Made by a program: the position numbers and the translations under genes. Shown here in pieces: positions 7,958-16,485 of a stretch of DNA of 64,000 bases. The stretch lies in the NCBI RefSeq assembly GCF_036250065.1, contig NZ_CP109199.1:6138001-6202000 (forward strand), in the 5' to 3' direction. The notes below the pieces were generated by a model that saw nothing but the letters and a program-made list of their open reading frames with translations, was not told where the DNA came from and ran no database searches. Numbering within the stretch: position 1 is the first letter of the stretch; every line of letters begins with the position of its first letter. This DNA comes from Micromonospora sp. NBC_01699. GTDB lineage: Bacteria; Actinomycetota; Actinomycetes; Mycobacteriales; Micromonosporaceae.

Positions 7958-8332
7958 ATGGGACAGCCAGTCGTGCATTTCGAGATCATCGGCACCGACC
8001 CGGAGCGGCTTCGCGCCTACTACGGAGGCCTGTTCGGGTGGGAGTTCGACACCGGCGGGCCGGTCTCGCCGGCCGTCTCCGAGCCGGGTAACTACGGGTT
8101 CGTCGAGGCCAGCCCGACGGGGATTCCGGGCGGGGTCGGTGGCGGCAGCGGCTACGCCGGCCACGTCGTCTTCTACGTCGGCGTACCCGATGTGGAAGCC
8201 GCGCTCCAGCGCGCCGAAAGTCTCGGCGGCACCCGCACGATGGGTCCCGACCGGGTGCCCGGTGGGAGCCTCGTGGTCGGCCACTTCACCGACCCGGAGG
8301 GACACCTGATCGGCGTCGCCGGCCCGGCATAA
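7958..8332 (+). CDS. VOC (glyoxalase/bleomycin-resistance) superfamily protein
   Basis: 124 residues, ATG at 7958. It shows the two beta-alpha-beta-beta-beta modules of the vicinal-oxygen-chelate fold: VVHFEIIGTDPERLRAYYGG LFGWEF opens the first, HVVFYVGVPDVEAALQRAE opens the second, and FTDPEGHLIGVAGP closes it. This N- and C-terminal pattern is common to small actinobacterial VOC proteins of unknown substrate. The gene is divergent from an HxlR regulator and probably leaderless (the -10 sits 7 nt before the ATG). Likely an oxidative or electrophile-stress enzyme or binding protein; the reaction is not known. Confidence 0.88.
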   Translation: MGQPVVHFEIIGTDPERLRAYYGGLFGWEFDTGGPVSPAVSEPGNYGFVEASPTGIPGGVGGGSGYAGHVVFYVGVPDVEAALQRAESLGGTRTMGPDRVPGGSLVVGHFTDPEGHLIGVAGPA

Positions 8333-8360
8333 GCCGCCGGACCCCGACCGGACAGGCCCG

Positions 8361-10667
8361 TCAGCCGCCCGAGGTCCACGAGCGCAGCAGGCTCGCCGCG
8401 TCGACCGTACGCCGGTCCCGGTCACCGAAGATCTTTGTGCTGTCGGCGACGACCCGCTCCAGCATGGTCAGCCCCTCGGCGACCCGCCCGGTCTCGTGGT
8501 AGGCGATGGCGAGGTTCGCCCGCGCGGACAGGGTGTTCGGGTGCCGGTCGCCGAAGACCCGGTGACACTCGACGGCGACCCGTTCCACGATGGTGGTCGC
8601 CTCGGCCGTACGCCCGGCCTGCCGGTACGAGGCGGCGAGGTTCATCCGCGCGGTGACCGTGTCCGGGTGCCCGTCACCGAGCACCTGCTCGCTGTCGGCC
8701 AGCACCCGCTCGTGGATCACGATCGCCTCGGCGACCCGCCCGACCTCGCGGTAGCAGGTGGCGAGGTTGGCCAGCGCGCCGAGCGTACTCGGGTGCTGGT
8801 CACCGTGGACCCGCCGGAGGTCCCCGATCACCGACTCGATCATGGTGATCGCCTCGGCGACACGTCCGGTGTGGCGGTAGGACACGGCGAGGTTGGTCCG
8901 CGCGGTGAGGGCGTTCGGGTGTCCGGGGCCGAGTACCCGCGCGGTGTCCTCGACCATCCGTTCCTCGATGACGATCGCCTCGGCGAGACGTCCGGCCTGC
9001 CAGTAGGACAGGGCGAGGTCGGCCCGCGCGGTCAGCGTGTGCGGGTGCCGATCACCGAAGATCCGTTCCCGCTCGGCGACCACCCGCTCCTGGAGCACGA
9101 TCGCCTCGTCCGTACGTCCGGCCTGTCGGTGTGCGTCGGCGAGGTGGATCCGGGCGGTGAGCGTATTCGGGTGCCGGTCGCCGAGGAGCTGTCCGAGCAC
9201 GTCGGCCAGGTGTTGCCAGTAGCCGGCGGCGGCGTGGTGCAGGCCGGCGTCCAGCAGGCTTCCGCCGGCCCGGAGCAGCAGCAGGTGCGTGTTGGGCTGC
9301 CACAGGACGCCGACCCGGTGGTGGATGAGGATGTCCGTGTTGGACCGGAGCGCCGCCACCAGGTCGGCCTGCTGTGGGTGGGTGTCCGAGTCGGGCCAGG
9401 CGGTCAGCAGCGCGTCCGCGGCGGCCTGCATGGCGGCGTCCAACTCGGCCGGTGGGGTGGTTTCGCGGGCGGCCCGCGCGGTGAGCGCGTGGATGCGTAC
9501 CGCCCGGGGGCCGGCTTGCGGGTCGTGGCTGGTCAGCCCGTAGCGGTGCAGCAGTCGCATGGCCGCGCGTGCCTGGGCGACGGTCACCCCGCCCGAACCG
9601 AGCAGGTCATAGCGGTTCAGGTAGGCGCTGACGTCCGGGTCGGTCCACAGGGTGTCGGGGTGCCCGGCCGGGTCGAGCACGGCGGCCAGGCGGAGGGCGG
9701 GCAGCGCCAGGCCGACCGGTGCGCAGTCCTGGGCGGCGTCGAGCGCGACGAGCAGGGTGGCGGCGATCGAGCGGTTCCAGCCGCTGGGGTCGGTGTTCGC
9801 GGGCATCACCGCGTCGAGGTGCGACCGTCGGTCGCCGAACAGCCCGAGGTACGCCGCACAGCCCACCGACTCGTTGATCATGTACGCGGCCGCGTGGGAC
9901 AGCGCCAGCGGCAGGTGCCCCAGCGCCTCGGCGAGCGGGGCGGCTCCGGCGTCGAGCAGTTGCGGCGCCCCGGCGGTCCGGAACCGCTCGGTGAGGTACG
10001 CGTTCGACTCGGTCTCGTCGTAGACGTCCACCTCGATCACCGTACGGCCGCCGTCGGAGAGCACCGCCTCGCGGCGGCGGGTGGTGGCCAGCACCCGGCC
10101 GGCACCGGTGTGGCTCACCGGCCACCACCGGCCGATCCGCTCGGGCTCGGTGATGTCGTCGAGCACGACCAGCCAGGTTCGCTCGGTGGTGGCCAGCCAG
10201 TCCAGCAGCGCCCGCGCGTCCGCCTGCGGATCGGAGCCGTCGGCACCCGGCGCCTGGATCCGCGCGGCGGTCTGGGCGTACGCGGCCACCACCGAGTCGG
10301 TCCCGGTGGCATTGACCCAGACCACCAGTTCGACACCGGTACGCAGCGCCTCGGCGGCGTAGGAGGCGGCGAGCTGTGACTTGCCGACCCCACCGCCACC
10401 GGCCAGGACCTGGGTCAGCACGGTCGCGGACGTACCGGCGAGCCCGGCCTCGATCCTGGCCCGTAACCCCGCCCGTTCCTGGTACGCCGACGCCAGTGTG
10501 GGCACGGCTCCCACCCGTTGCGGCCAGGACACCGGCGGGCGGGGCCTCAGGTAGAAGGTGTTCTGCTGGTTGCCGAAGCCACCCTGGTTGACCTGCAACC
10601 CCTGCGCGGCGGCCGCGTCGACCAGGAACGACGCCGACGGTTCCGGCTCGGGCGCACCGGTGGGCAT
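8361..10667 (-). CDS. NB-ARC STAND NTPase with C-terminal tetratricopeptide repeats
   Basis: 768 residues from the ATG at 10667 (an in-frame start 54 nt upstream lies closer to the hairpin and has no better ribosome site). A short N-terminal tag with NQGGFGNQQNTFYL precedes the NB-ARC module: P-loop GGGGVGKS (about 90-97), Walker B WLVVLDDI (about 165-172), ATTRR sensor and GHLPLAL (about 250-256). Residues about 495-768 are six near-identical 42-residue TPRs of the form GDRHPxTLxARxNLAxxYxxxGRxxEAI. STAND proteins of this layout act as ligand-sensing switches in antiphage or cell-death systems and in signalling. No separate effector gene is adjacent. Confidence 0.88.
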   Translation of the reverse strand: MPTGAPEPEPSASFLVDAAAAQGLQVNQGGFGNQQNTFYLRPRPPVSWPQRVGAVPTLASAYQERAGLRARIEAGLAGTSATVLTQVLAGGGGVGKSQLAASYAAEALRTGVELVVWVNATGTDSVVAAYAQTAARIQAPGADGSDPQADARALLDWLATTERTWLVVLDDITEPERIGRWWPVSHTGAGRVLATTRRREAVLSDGGRTVIEVDVYDETESNAYLTERFRTAGAPQLLDAGAAPLAEALGHLPLALSHAAAYMINESVGCAAYLGLFGDRRSHLDAVMPANTDPSGWNRSIAATLLVALDAAQDCAPVGLALPALRLAAVLDPAGHPDTLWTDPDVSAYLNRYDLLGSGGVTVAQARAAMRLLHRYGLTSHDPQAGPRAVRIHALTARAARETTPPAELDAAMQAAADALLTAWPDSDTHPQQADLVAALRSNTDILIHHRVGVLWQPNTHLLLLRAGGSLLDAGLHHAAAGYWQHLADVLGQLLGDRHPNTLTARIHLADAHRQAGRTDEAIVLQERVVAERERIFGDRHPHTLTARADLALSYWQAGRLAEAIVIEERMVEDTARVLGPGHPNALTARTNLAVSYRHTGRVAEAITMIESVIGDLRRVHGDQHPSTLGALANLATCYREVGRVAEAIVIHERVLADSEQVLGDGHPDTVTARMNLAASYRQAGRTAEATTIVERVAVECHRVFGDRHPNTLSARANLAIAYHETGRVAEGLTMLERVVADSTKIFGDRDRRTVDAASLLRSWTSGG

Positions 10668-10759
10668 GCTGTGGCCACTTCCTCGCTCGCTCGACCGACC
10701 ATCGACGCCAAACCCTCCCACCCCTCCCCCACCCCTGCCAACCCCACCATCCCGTCGTC

Positions 10760-10814
10760 GATCATGAAGTTAGCGACGTTTTCCGGCCCGATCCGTGTCG
10801 CTAACTTCATGATC
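10760..10814. repeat. Perfect 18-bp inverted repeat (hairpin) overlapping the permease stop
   Basis: GATCATGAAGTTAGCGAC at 10760-10777 is followed, after a 19-nt loop, by its exact reverse complement at 10797-10814. No T-tract follows. The right arm, the loop and part of the left arm are coding for the last residues of the MctP-like permease, and the permease TAA (10770-10772) lies inside the left arm. It probably also acts as terminator between the permease and the NB-ARC gene. Confidence 0.85.
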
Positions 10815-12461
10815 AACGGAGGGTGGGGTGGGGGTGGGGCGTTGGGTGGGGAAGGGTTTGCGGGGGGTGTGTTCGTCGGCGAAGTAGTCGTCTCGGGTGG
10901 TGCCGTCGGGGCCCTCGGTGATGTGCAGAGCGCGCAGGGCTACGGTGAGCAGGGCGGCGACCAGGAGGTTGGCCGCTACGGCGACCAGTCCGACGTAGAT
11001 GGTCTTCGGGGTGTCGAGGCCGAACTTCTCCAGCGCGAAGTTGGAGCCGCCGAAGTGGGCACGGGTGCCGGCGGCGTTCGGGATCTGGTAGAGCATCCAC
11101 ATGCCCAGCCCCATGCCGGCGGCCCAGCCGGCGATCAGGGCACCCCGGTGGAACCAGCGGGTGTAGAGGCCGAGCGCCACCGCCGGCAGCGTCTGGAGGA
11201 TGATCACGCCGCCGATGAGTTGCAGGTCGATCGAGAACTGCGGATCGAGGAAGACGATGCAGGCGACCGCGCCGACCTTCACCACCAGGGAGGCGATCTT
11301 CGAGACGTTCGCCTCCTGGGCCGGGGAGGCGTCCCGCTTCAGGTACTCCTTGTAGATGTTGCGGGTGAACAGGTTCGCCGCGGCGATCGACATGATGGCG
11401 GCCGGGACCAGGGCGCCGATGCCGATCGCGGCGAACGCGATGCCGGCGAACCAGCTCGGGAACTGAGACTCGAACAGCAGCGGGACGACGGTGTTGTTGT
11501 CGACGCTGCCCTCGGTGGCGCCGGGCAGCGGCTTCACCCCGGCCGCGATGGCCATGTAGCCGAGCAGCGCGATCAGCCCGAGCAGCAGGCTGTAGGCGGG
11601 CAGCGCGGACATGTTCCGCTTGATCACGTCCCGGTTTCTGCTGGCCAGGATGCCGGTGATGCTGTGCGGGTAGAGGAACAGCGCGAGCGCGGAGCCGAGC
11701 GCGAGGGTGACGTACTGGATCTGGTTGTTGGGGTTGAGCAGCACGCCGTCACCCGGCGCGGCGCTCGCGTCGAACTTGGCGTCCGCGGCGTCGAAGATCT
11801 CCCCCCAACCCCCCAACCTGTACGGCAAATAGACGATCGCCACCAGGATCACTATGTAGATCAGGATGTCCTTGACGAAGGCGATCAGTGCCGGTGCGCG
11901 CAGTCCGGACTGGTAGGTGTAGGCGGCGAGGATGGCGAAGGCGACGATGATCGGCAGGTGCCGGGCGACGGTGCTCTCCCCGGTCACGCCCATCGTCTTG
12001 AGCACCGCCTCGATGCCGACGAGTTGCAGCGCGATGTAGGGCATGGTGGCGACGATGCCGGTGATCGCGATCAGCAGGGCGAGCAGTGGTGACCCGAACC
12101 GGGTGCGGACGAAGTCGGCCGGGGTGACGAAGCCGTGCCGGTGCGACACCGACCAGAGCCGGACCACCACCAGGAAGATCAACGGATAGACGATGATCGT
12201 GTACGGCACCGCGAAGAAACCGGCCGCACCCGCTCCGAACAGCAGTGCCGGTACGGCGACGAAGGTGTACGCGGTGTAGAGGTCCCCGCCGACCAGGAAC
12301 CAGGTGATCCAGCCGCCGAAGCTGCGCCCGCCCAGCCCCCACTCGTCCAGGTGGGCCATGTCCTTCGGTGCCCGCCACCGGGCGGCGACGAAGCCCATGC
12401 CGCTGACCAGTAGGAACAGCGCGCTGAAGATGATGATCTCAGTCAGATGGTCACGCCACAC
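10770..12461 (-). CDS. Sodium:solute symporter, MctP-like (monocarboxylate) permease
   Basis: 563 residues, GTG at 12461, 6 nt after the DUF3311 stop. About 13 hydrophobic helices make up residues 5-505. Family features include LGGRSFGGWITWFLVGGDLY near the N-terminus, the SGLRAPALIAFVKD segment and the sodium-site region SALALFLYPHSITGILASR. A soluble Pro-rich tail follows. In actinobacteria and rhizobia the pairing of a small DUF3311 protein with this symporter is typical of monocarboxylate/acetate uptake. The final 15 residues are encoded by an 18-bp inverted repeat that also supplies the stop codon, so the natural C-terminus may have been changed. Confidence 0.9.
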   Translation of the reverse strand: MWRDHLTEIIIFSALFLLVSGMGFVAARWRAPKDMAHLDEWGLGGRSFGGWITWFLVGGDLYTAYTFVAVPALLFGAGAAGFFAVPYTIIVYPLIFLVVVRLWSVSHRHGFVTPADFVRTRFGSPLLALLIAITGIVATMPYIALQLVGIEAVLKTMGVTGESTVARHLPIIVAFAILAAYTYQSGLRAPALIAFVKDILIYIVILVAIVYLPYRLGGWGEIFDAADAKFDASAAPGDGVLLNPNNQIQYVTLALGSALALFLYPHSITGILASRNRDVIKRNMSALPAYSLLLGLIALLGYMAIAAGVKPLPGATEGSVDNNTVVPLLFESQFPSWFAGIAFAAIGIGALVPAAIMSIAAANLFTRNIYKEYLKRDASPAQEANVSKIASLVVKVGAVACIVFLDPQFSIDLQLIGGVIILQTLPAVALGLYTRWFHRGALIAGWAAGMGLGMWMLYQIPNAAGTRAHFGGSNFALEKFGLDTPKTIYVGLVAVAANLLVAALLTVALRALHITEGPDGTTRDDYFADEHTPRKPFPTQRPTPTPPSVDHEVSDTDRAGKRR

Positions 12462-12467
12462 GTGCGC

Positions 12468-12749
12468 TCACCCCCGCCGCTTCGTGAGCTGGTAGACCAC
12501 CGTCGTGGTGGTGACGCCGAGCAGGATGAAGGCCAGTTGCAGCCAGTAGAAGACGGGGAAGCCGAACAGCCTGGGTGAGTCCTGGTTGAACAGTGGCGTG
12601 GCCAGCGGCACCACGATCGGCAGGAAGAGCAGCCAGTTCCACGGGCTGCGGTCGCCGGCCTTCGACTCCACCACCGGCACCGGGTCGGGGGCGCCGACCG
12701 GATCCGGTGGGTCCGCCGTACCGGGGTTGGCCGATTCTGGTTCGCTCAT
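12468..12749 (-). CDS. DUF3311 family small membrane protein (symporter partner)
   Basis: 93 residues, ATG at 12749. After a Pro/Asp-rich N-terminal tail of about 33 residues come two hydrophobic helices (NWLLFLPIVVPLATPLF, then FPVFYWLQLAFILLGVTTTTVVY) and a short basic end. This is the DUF3311 pattern, small two-helix proteins encoded directly before MctP/ActP-type symporters. It probably assembles with the permease, by analogy with YjcH and ActP, but its precise role is not established. The six-nucleotide gap to the permease indicates one transcript. Confidence 0.88.
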   Translation of the reverse strand: MSEPESANPGTADPPDPVGAPDPVPVVESKAGDRSPWNWLLFLPIVVPLATPLFNQDSPRLFGFPVFYWLQLAFILLGVTTTTVVYQLTKRRG

Positions 12750-12877
12750 CGCACACCTCCACCAGCGTCGTCATCCGTACGCGGGCGGAGGTTATCGAGG
12801 CTGTGACTGCCGTCACGTACCGATAGCGGCGGTGGTGCGCCGAACGGTGAGCATGCTGCGCCGAACGGCCGATACGG

Positions 12878-12915
12878 CGACTGCCCCGCCGACCGGGTGG
12901 TCGACGGGGCAGTCG
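12878..12915 (-). terminator. Intrinsic-type terminator after the chitinase
   Basis: CGACTGCCCCG (12878-12888) and its complement CGGGGCAGTCG (12905-12915) form an 11-bp stem, with a nested 5-bp stem CGACC/GGTCG inside. It lies about 40 nt past the chitinase stop. There is no U-tract, which is normal for actinobacterial hairpin terminators. The rest of 12750-12952 should hold the promoter of the DUF3311 operon. Confidence 0.75.
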
Positions 12916-12952
12916 GTGGAACAGGTGCAGGTGGCGACGCTTTCCCAGGGGC

Positions 12953-14281
12953 TCAGAAGGTCCAGAGTCCGAGGGAGAGGGCACGGGTCAGCGACGCGTT
13001 GTCGTCGTCACCGTCGAGCGACCAGATCATCGCCCCGCCAAGCCCCTCCTTGCGAATGTAGAGCGCCTTCTGGAGCAGCACCGCCGGGTCGTCGTACGTC
13101 CAGAGGGTGGTGCCGTCGAACAGCCAGGCGTGCCCGGCGCGCAGGTCGCGGTGCACGGTGTAGCCGTTGCCGGCCAGGTTCTTCAGCACCTTGTAGTCCT
13201 CGTACCCGGCCTCGAAGGTGGCCGGTGCCGCGCCGGTCGCGGGCCCGAAGAGCCCGTTGCCACCGCCGGTGATCCCGGTCCAACCACGACCGTAGTACGG
13301 CACACCCAGCACCAGCTTGCGGGCCGGCGCACCCCGGTCGAGCCAGGTGTCGATCGCGACCTCGACGGAGAAGTCCGGGTTGTCCGGCGCGCCCGCCGGC
13401 ACCCGCAGCGCGGACTGCTGGTTGGCGCGGGCGTCCCAGCCACCGTGGAAGTCGTAGCCCTGCACGGTCGCGAAGTCGAGGTACTTGAAGATCTTGTTGC
13501 CTTCGAAGCCGGCGTCGATGGTGGCCGGGGCGGCCGGCAGGAACGCGGTCAGCTCGTAGTGCTCGCGCTTCTGCTTGCCGTACGCGTCGAGCTGCTTGCG
13601 GAACTCGGCGAGCAGTTTGGTGAAGTTCTGCTTGTCGTCCGGGCGGATCACGTTGCCCGGCTCACCGGCCGAACCCGGCCACTCCCAGTCCAGGTCGATG
13701 CCGTCGAAGACGCCGGCCGCCGCGCCGGGGGCGGTGCCCGGCAGGTTGCCCCTGAGGTAGAGGTCGATGCAGGAGGAGACGAACTTCTTGCGCGCCGCGT
13801 CGGTCGCGGCGGCGTTCGAGAAGTACGTCGACCAGCTCCAGCCGCCGAGTGAGATCAGCACCCGCAGGTCGCGGTGCTTCGCCTTGAGCTTGGCGAGCTG
13901 GTTGAAGTTGCCGTTCAGCGCCTGGCCGGGCGCGTCGGCGACCCCGTCCACGCTTTCCTGCGCCGGCACCGGCCGCTGGTAGTCGGCCCAGGCGTCGCCC
14001 TCGCCCGGCCCGCCGTCCACATAGCACCGGCCGTCCTCGGAGACGTTGCCGAACGCGTAGTTGACGTGGGTGAGGCGGGCGGCGGCACCGGAGGTGTCGA
14101 GCCTCTTGACCGGGAAGGCCCGGCCGTAGATGCCCCACTGGGTGAAGTAGCCGACCTTGTAGTAGCCGTCCGAGCGCCGGTCGTTGCCGGTGGCGTTCGC
14201 GGCGGTCGGCGGAGCGGCGGTAAGCAGTAGGGACGCGGTGACAACAAGGACACCGAGTCGGCGGGCGATGCGGTTATTCAT
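12953..14281 (-). CDS. Secreted GH18 chitinase
   Basis: 442 residues. ATG at 14281 has AGGAG 5 nt upstream. Residues 1-30 form a Sec signal peptide (basic IARRLG, then VLVVTASLLLTAAPPTAANA). The catalytic TIM barrel follows directly with no separate chitin-binding module. It carries VGYFTQWGIYGR, the SLGGWSWS strand and the GH18 signature FDGIDLDWEW with Asp193, Asp196, Asp198 and the acid Glu200. It would cleave beta-1,4-GlcNAc links in chitin outside the cell. The layout resembles single-domain actinobacterial ChiC/ChiD-type enzymes. Upstream lies a 17-nt palindrome that could be an operator. Confidence 0.93.
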   Translation of the reverse strand: MNNRIARRLGVLVVTASLLLTAAPPTAANATGNDRRSDGYYKVGYFTQWGIYGRAFPVKRLDTSGAAARLTHVNYAFGNVSEDGRCYVDGGPGEGDAWADYQRPVPAQESVDGVADAPGQALNGNFNQLAKLKAKHRDLRVLISLGGWSWSTYFSNAAATDAARKKFVSSCIDLYLRGNLPGTAPGAAAGVFDGIDLDWEWPGSAGEPGNVIRPDDKQNFTKLLAEFRKQLDAYGKQKREHYELTAFLPAAPATIDAGFEGNKIFKYLDFATVQGYDFHGGWDARANQQSALRVPAGAPDNPDFSVEVAIDTWLDRGAPARKLVLGVPYYGRGWTGITGGGNGLFGPATGAAPATFEAGYEDYKVLKNLAGNGYTVHRDLRAGHAWLFDGTTLWTYDDPAVLLQKALYIRKEGLGGAMIWSLDGDDDNASLTRALSLGLWTF

Positions 14282-14319
14282 CCACACTCCTGAGGAGCCG
14301 TGATCTGTAAGGAAACCTT

Positions 14320-14336
14320 GCAGATCGATGATCTGC
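14320..14336. promoter_or_regulatory. Palindromic operator candidate between chitinase and hydrolase
   Basis: GCAGATC (14320-14326) and GATCTGC (14330-14336) flank a 3-nt centre, 39 nt before the chitinase start and 46 nt before the divergent hydrolase start. AAGGAAACCTT just beside it is also self-complementary. It suits a regulator of either gene; no match to a named operator is claimed. Confidence 0.5.
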
Positions 14337-14381
14337 TGATCACCTGCTGCGGTCAAGCCCTGACTCTGGCATGCTGGTCGC

Positions 14382-15254
14382 GTGCCGAGGTTCCCCTCGT
14401 ACGACGCGACCGAGTTGACCTTTCACGTGCACGGGGCCGGGCCACCGCTGGTCTGTCTACCGGGCGGCCCCGGACGCGCGTCGTCCTATCTGGACGATCT
14501 CGGCGGACTCTCCGCCCACCGGACTCTGATCATGTTGGACCACCGGGGCACCGGCGAGTCCGAGGTGCCGGCCGACCCGACCAGCTACCGGTGCGACCGG
14601 TTGGTCGACGACGTCGAGGCACTGCGACAGCACCTCCGGCTGGACCGGATGAGCCTGCTCGGCCACTCCACCGGTGGCGACCTGGCGCAGCTCTACGCCG
14701 CCCGGTTCCCGGACCGGCTGGACCGGCTACTGCTGATCACCCCGGCGCTGCGGGCCACCGGCACCGAACCGCTCGGGCTGGACGACGCGCTCGCCGCCCG
14801 CGCCGGCGAATGGTGGTACCAGGGCGCCCGCGCGGCCCGAGCCACCTGGCAGGAGGCGGCGGCCGGCGGGGCGAGCCTGGCCGACACCGCCGCGCTCCGG
14901 CTCGCCGCCGCCCCATTCAGCTACGGCCGCTGGGACGAACGGGCCCGCTCCCACCGCGAGGCCGACGCCTGGGAACGCGCCGACCCGGCAACCGACGGCT
15001 TCTACGCCGACTTCGAGCCGGACACCGGACTGGTCAGGGCGGCGCTCGCCGCCCTCGACGTACCGGTGCTGGTGCTCGCCGGCGCACTGGACCCGATGCC
15101 GGCGCCGGCCGCCGCGCGGGCGCTCGCCGACCTGTTCCCACACAGCGAACTCGTGGTGCAGGACCGAGTCGGCCACTACCCCTGGGTGGACGACGCGCAC
15201 ACCTTCGCCCAGCTCGTGCTCACCTTCCTCACCCGGACCACCGTCCGCCGTTGA
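14382..15254 (+). CDS. Alpha/beta hydrolase (proline-iminopeptidase-like)
   Basis: 290 residues, GTG at 14382. The canonical fold elements are present: LPGGPG oxyanion loop (26-31), DHRGTGES (53-60), nucleophile elbow GHSTGG with Ser96, acid Asp237 in GALDPM, and base His265 in GHYPW. The GGPG loop and overall length match the peptidase S33 group, which includes proline iminopeptidases and related esterases. No signal peptide is seen, so it is cytoplasmic. The gene is divergent from the chitinase and ends 9 nt before the convergent RNase H/CobC gene. Substrate is not assigned. Confidence 0.87.
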   Translation: MPRFPSYDATELTFHVHGAGPPLVCLPGGPGRASSYLDDLGGLSAHRTLIMLDHRGTGESEVPADPTSYRCDRLVDDVEALRQHLRLDRMSLLGHSTGGDLAQLYAARFPDRLDRLLLITPALRATGTEPLGLDDALAARAGEWWYQGARAARATWQEAAAGGASLADTAALRLAAAPFSYGRWDERARSHREADAWERADPATDGFYADFEPDTGLVRAALAALDVPVLVLAGALDPMPAPAAARALADLFPHSELVVQDRVGHYPWVDDAHTFAQLVLTFLTRTTVRR

Positions 15255-15263
15255 CCTGTCGGG

Positions 15264-16427
15264 TCAGGTGGTGGCCAGGTGCGCGGTGTCGTTGACGGTG
15301 CGTACGGCCACGCCGCCGTCGGGCCAGAAGTCGACGACGGACAGTCCGGCCGGCTCCAGGTAGAGGCGGTGCAGGAACGCGTCCCCGGCCGCGAGCGCGT
15401 CCCGGAGCAGGATCTTCAACGGCGACACGTGCGAGACCACCACCACCGTCTCCCCCGGGTACGCGGCCAGCAACGCGGCCACCATCCGGCGTACCCGGGT
15501 GGTCACCGCGCGGAACGACTCCCCGCCCGGCGGGGCGACGCTCGGCGAGGCCAGCCAGGCGTTCATCTCACCCGGCCAGCGCGCCTGCACCTCGGCGAAG
15601 GTGTGCCCCTCCCAGGCGCCGAAGTCGCACTCGATCAGGTCCGGCTCGATCGCCACCGGCTTGCCGCCGAGCTGACCCGCGATGGTCGCGGCGGTGGCCG
15701 TACAGCGGGAAAGCGGTGAGCTGACCACTGCCGCGACGGCGGGTGCCAGCCCGGCCACCCGGAACGCCGCCGCCCGCGCCTGGGCCAGGCCGCGTTCGGA
15801 GAGCGGCACGTCGCCCCGGCCCGAGTAGCGGCGTTGCGCGGTCCGCTCGGTCTCGCCGTGCCGGACCAGCAGCAGCCGGGTGGCGGTCGACGCCGGCCTC
15901 GGCTCCCACGAACTCCGGGCGGTCGAACCCTGCGCGGCGACCTCCCGCGCGCGGGCGCGGTCGGAGGCGTCCGGTCCGGCCGAGGCACCGGCCTCGACCA
16001 CCGCCGGCTTGCCCGCGGCCAGGTCCATCGCCGCGTTCGCCAGGGCGTCCGCGTGCCGGTTCTGCTCCCGGGGAATCCACTGGTACCGCACCGACTCGAA
16101 CTTGCGGACCAGCACCGCCGCCTGCGCCGCCAGCGGGCGCAGCCCGTGGTTCTTGATCTGCCAGCGGCCGGACATCTGCTCGATCACCAGCTTGGAGTCC
16201 ATCCGTACGTCGATCTCGGCGGCCCCGAGTTCGACGCCGGCCTCCAGACCGGCGATCAGGCCCCGGTACTCGGCGACGTTGTTGGTGGCCACCCCGATCG
16301 ACTCGGACCGCTCGGCCAGCACCTCGCCGGACTCGGCGTCCCGGACCACGGCACCGAAGCCGGCCGGGCCCGGGTTGCCCCGCGCCCCGCCGTCGGCCTC
16401 CATCACCACCCGCAGCCGGCGGCTCAC
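15264..16427 (-). CDS. Bifunctional RNase HI / CobC-type phosphatase
   Basis: 387 residues, GTG at 16427. Residues 1-135 are RNase HI: DGGARGNPGPAGFG holds the first active-site Asp, then NVAEYRGLIAGLEA (Glu), RMDSKLVIEQ (Asp) and NRHADALANAA (Asp). A linker of about 45 residues leads to a histidine-phosphatase domain (RLLLVRHGETERT, SSPLSRCTATA, and VVVVSHVSPLK with the second His), similar to alpha-ribazole phosphatase CobC. This fusion is the same architecture as Mycobacterium tuberculosis Rv2228c. It degrades RNA in RNA/DNA hybrids and probably dephosphorylates a cobalamin precursor. Last gene of the Nif3 operon. Confidence 0.93.
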   Translation of the reverse strand: MSRRLRVVMEADGGARGNPGPAGFGAVVRDAESGEVLAERSESIGVATNNVAEYRGLIAGLEAGVELGAAEIDVRMDSKLVIEQMSGRWQIKNHGLRPLAAQAAVLVRKFESVRYQWIPREQNRHADALANAAMDLAAGKPAVVEAGASAGPDASDRARAREVAAQGSTARSSWEPRPASTATRLLLVRHGETERTAQRRYSGRGDVPLSERGLAQARAAAFRVAGLAPAVAAVVSSPLSRCTATAATIAGQLGGKPVAIEPDLIECDFGAWEGHTFAEVQARWPGEMNAWLASPSVAPPGGESFRAVTTRVRRMVAALLAAYPGETVVVVSHVSPLKILLRDALAAGDAFLHRLYLEPAGLSVVDFWPDGGVAVRTVNDTAHLATT

Positions 16428-16485
16428 CGGAGCACCCGACCCACGGGTTCCGGCGGGCCGGCGACCGCGCGCCGGTCGGACACGG

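Noticed and set aside
8496-10379. Long rightward ORF opposite the NB-ARC gene
   Set aside because: It is a shadow of the TPR repeats: Val/Gly/Arg-rich with no domain and mirrored codon positions.
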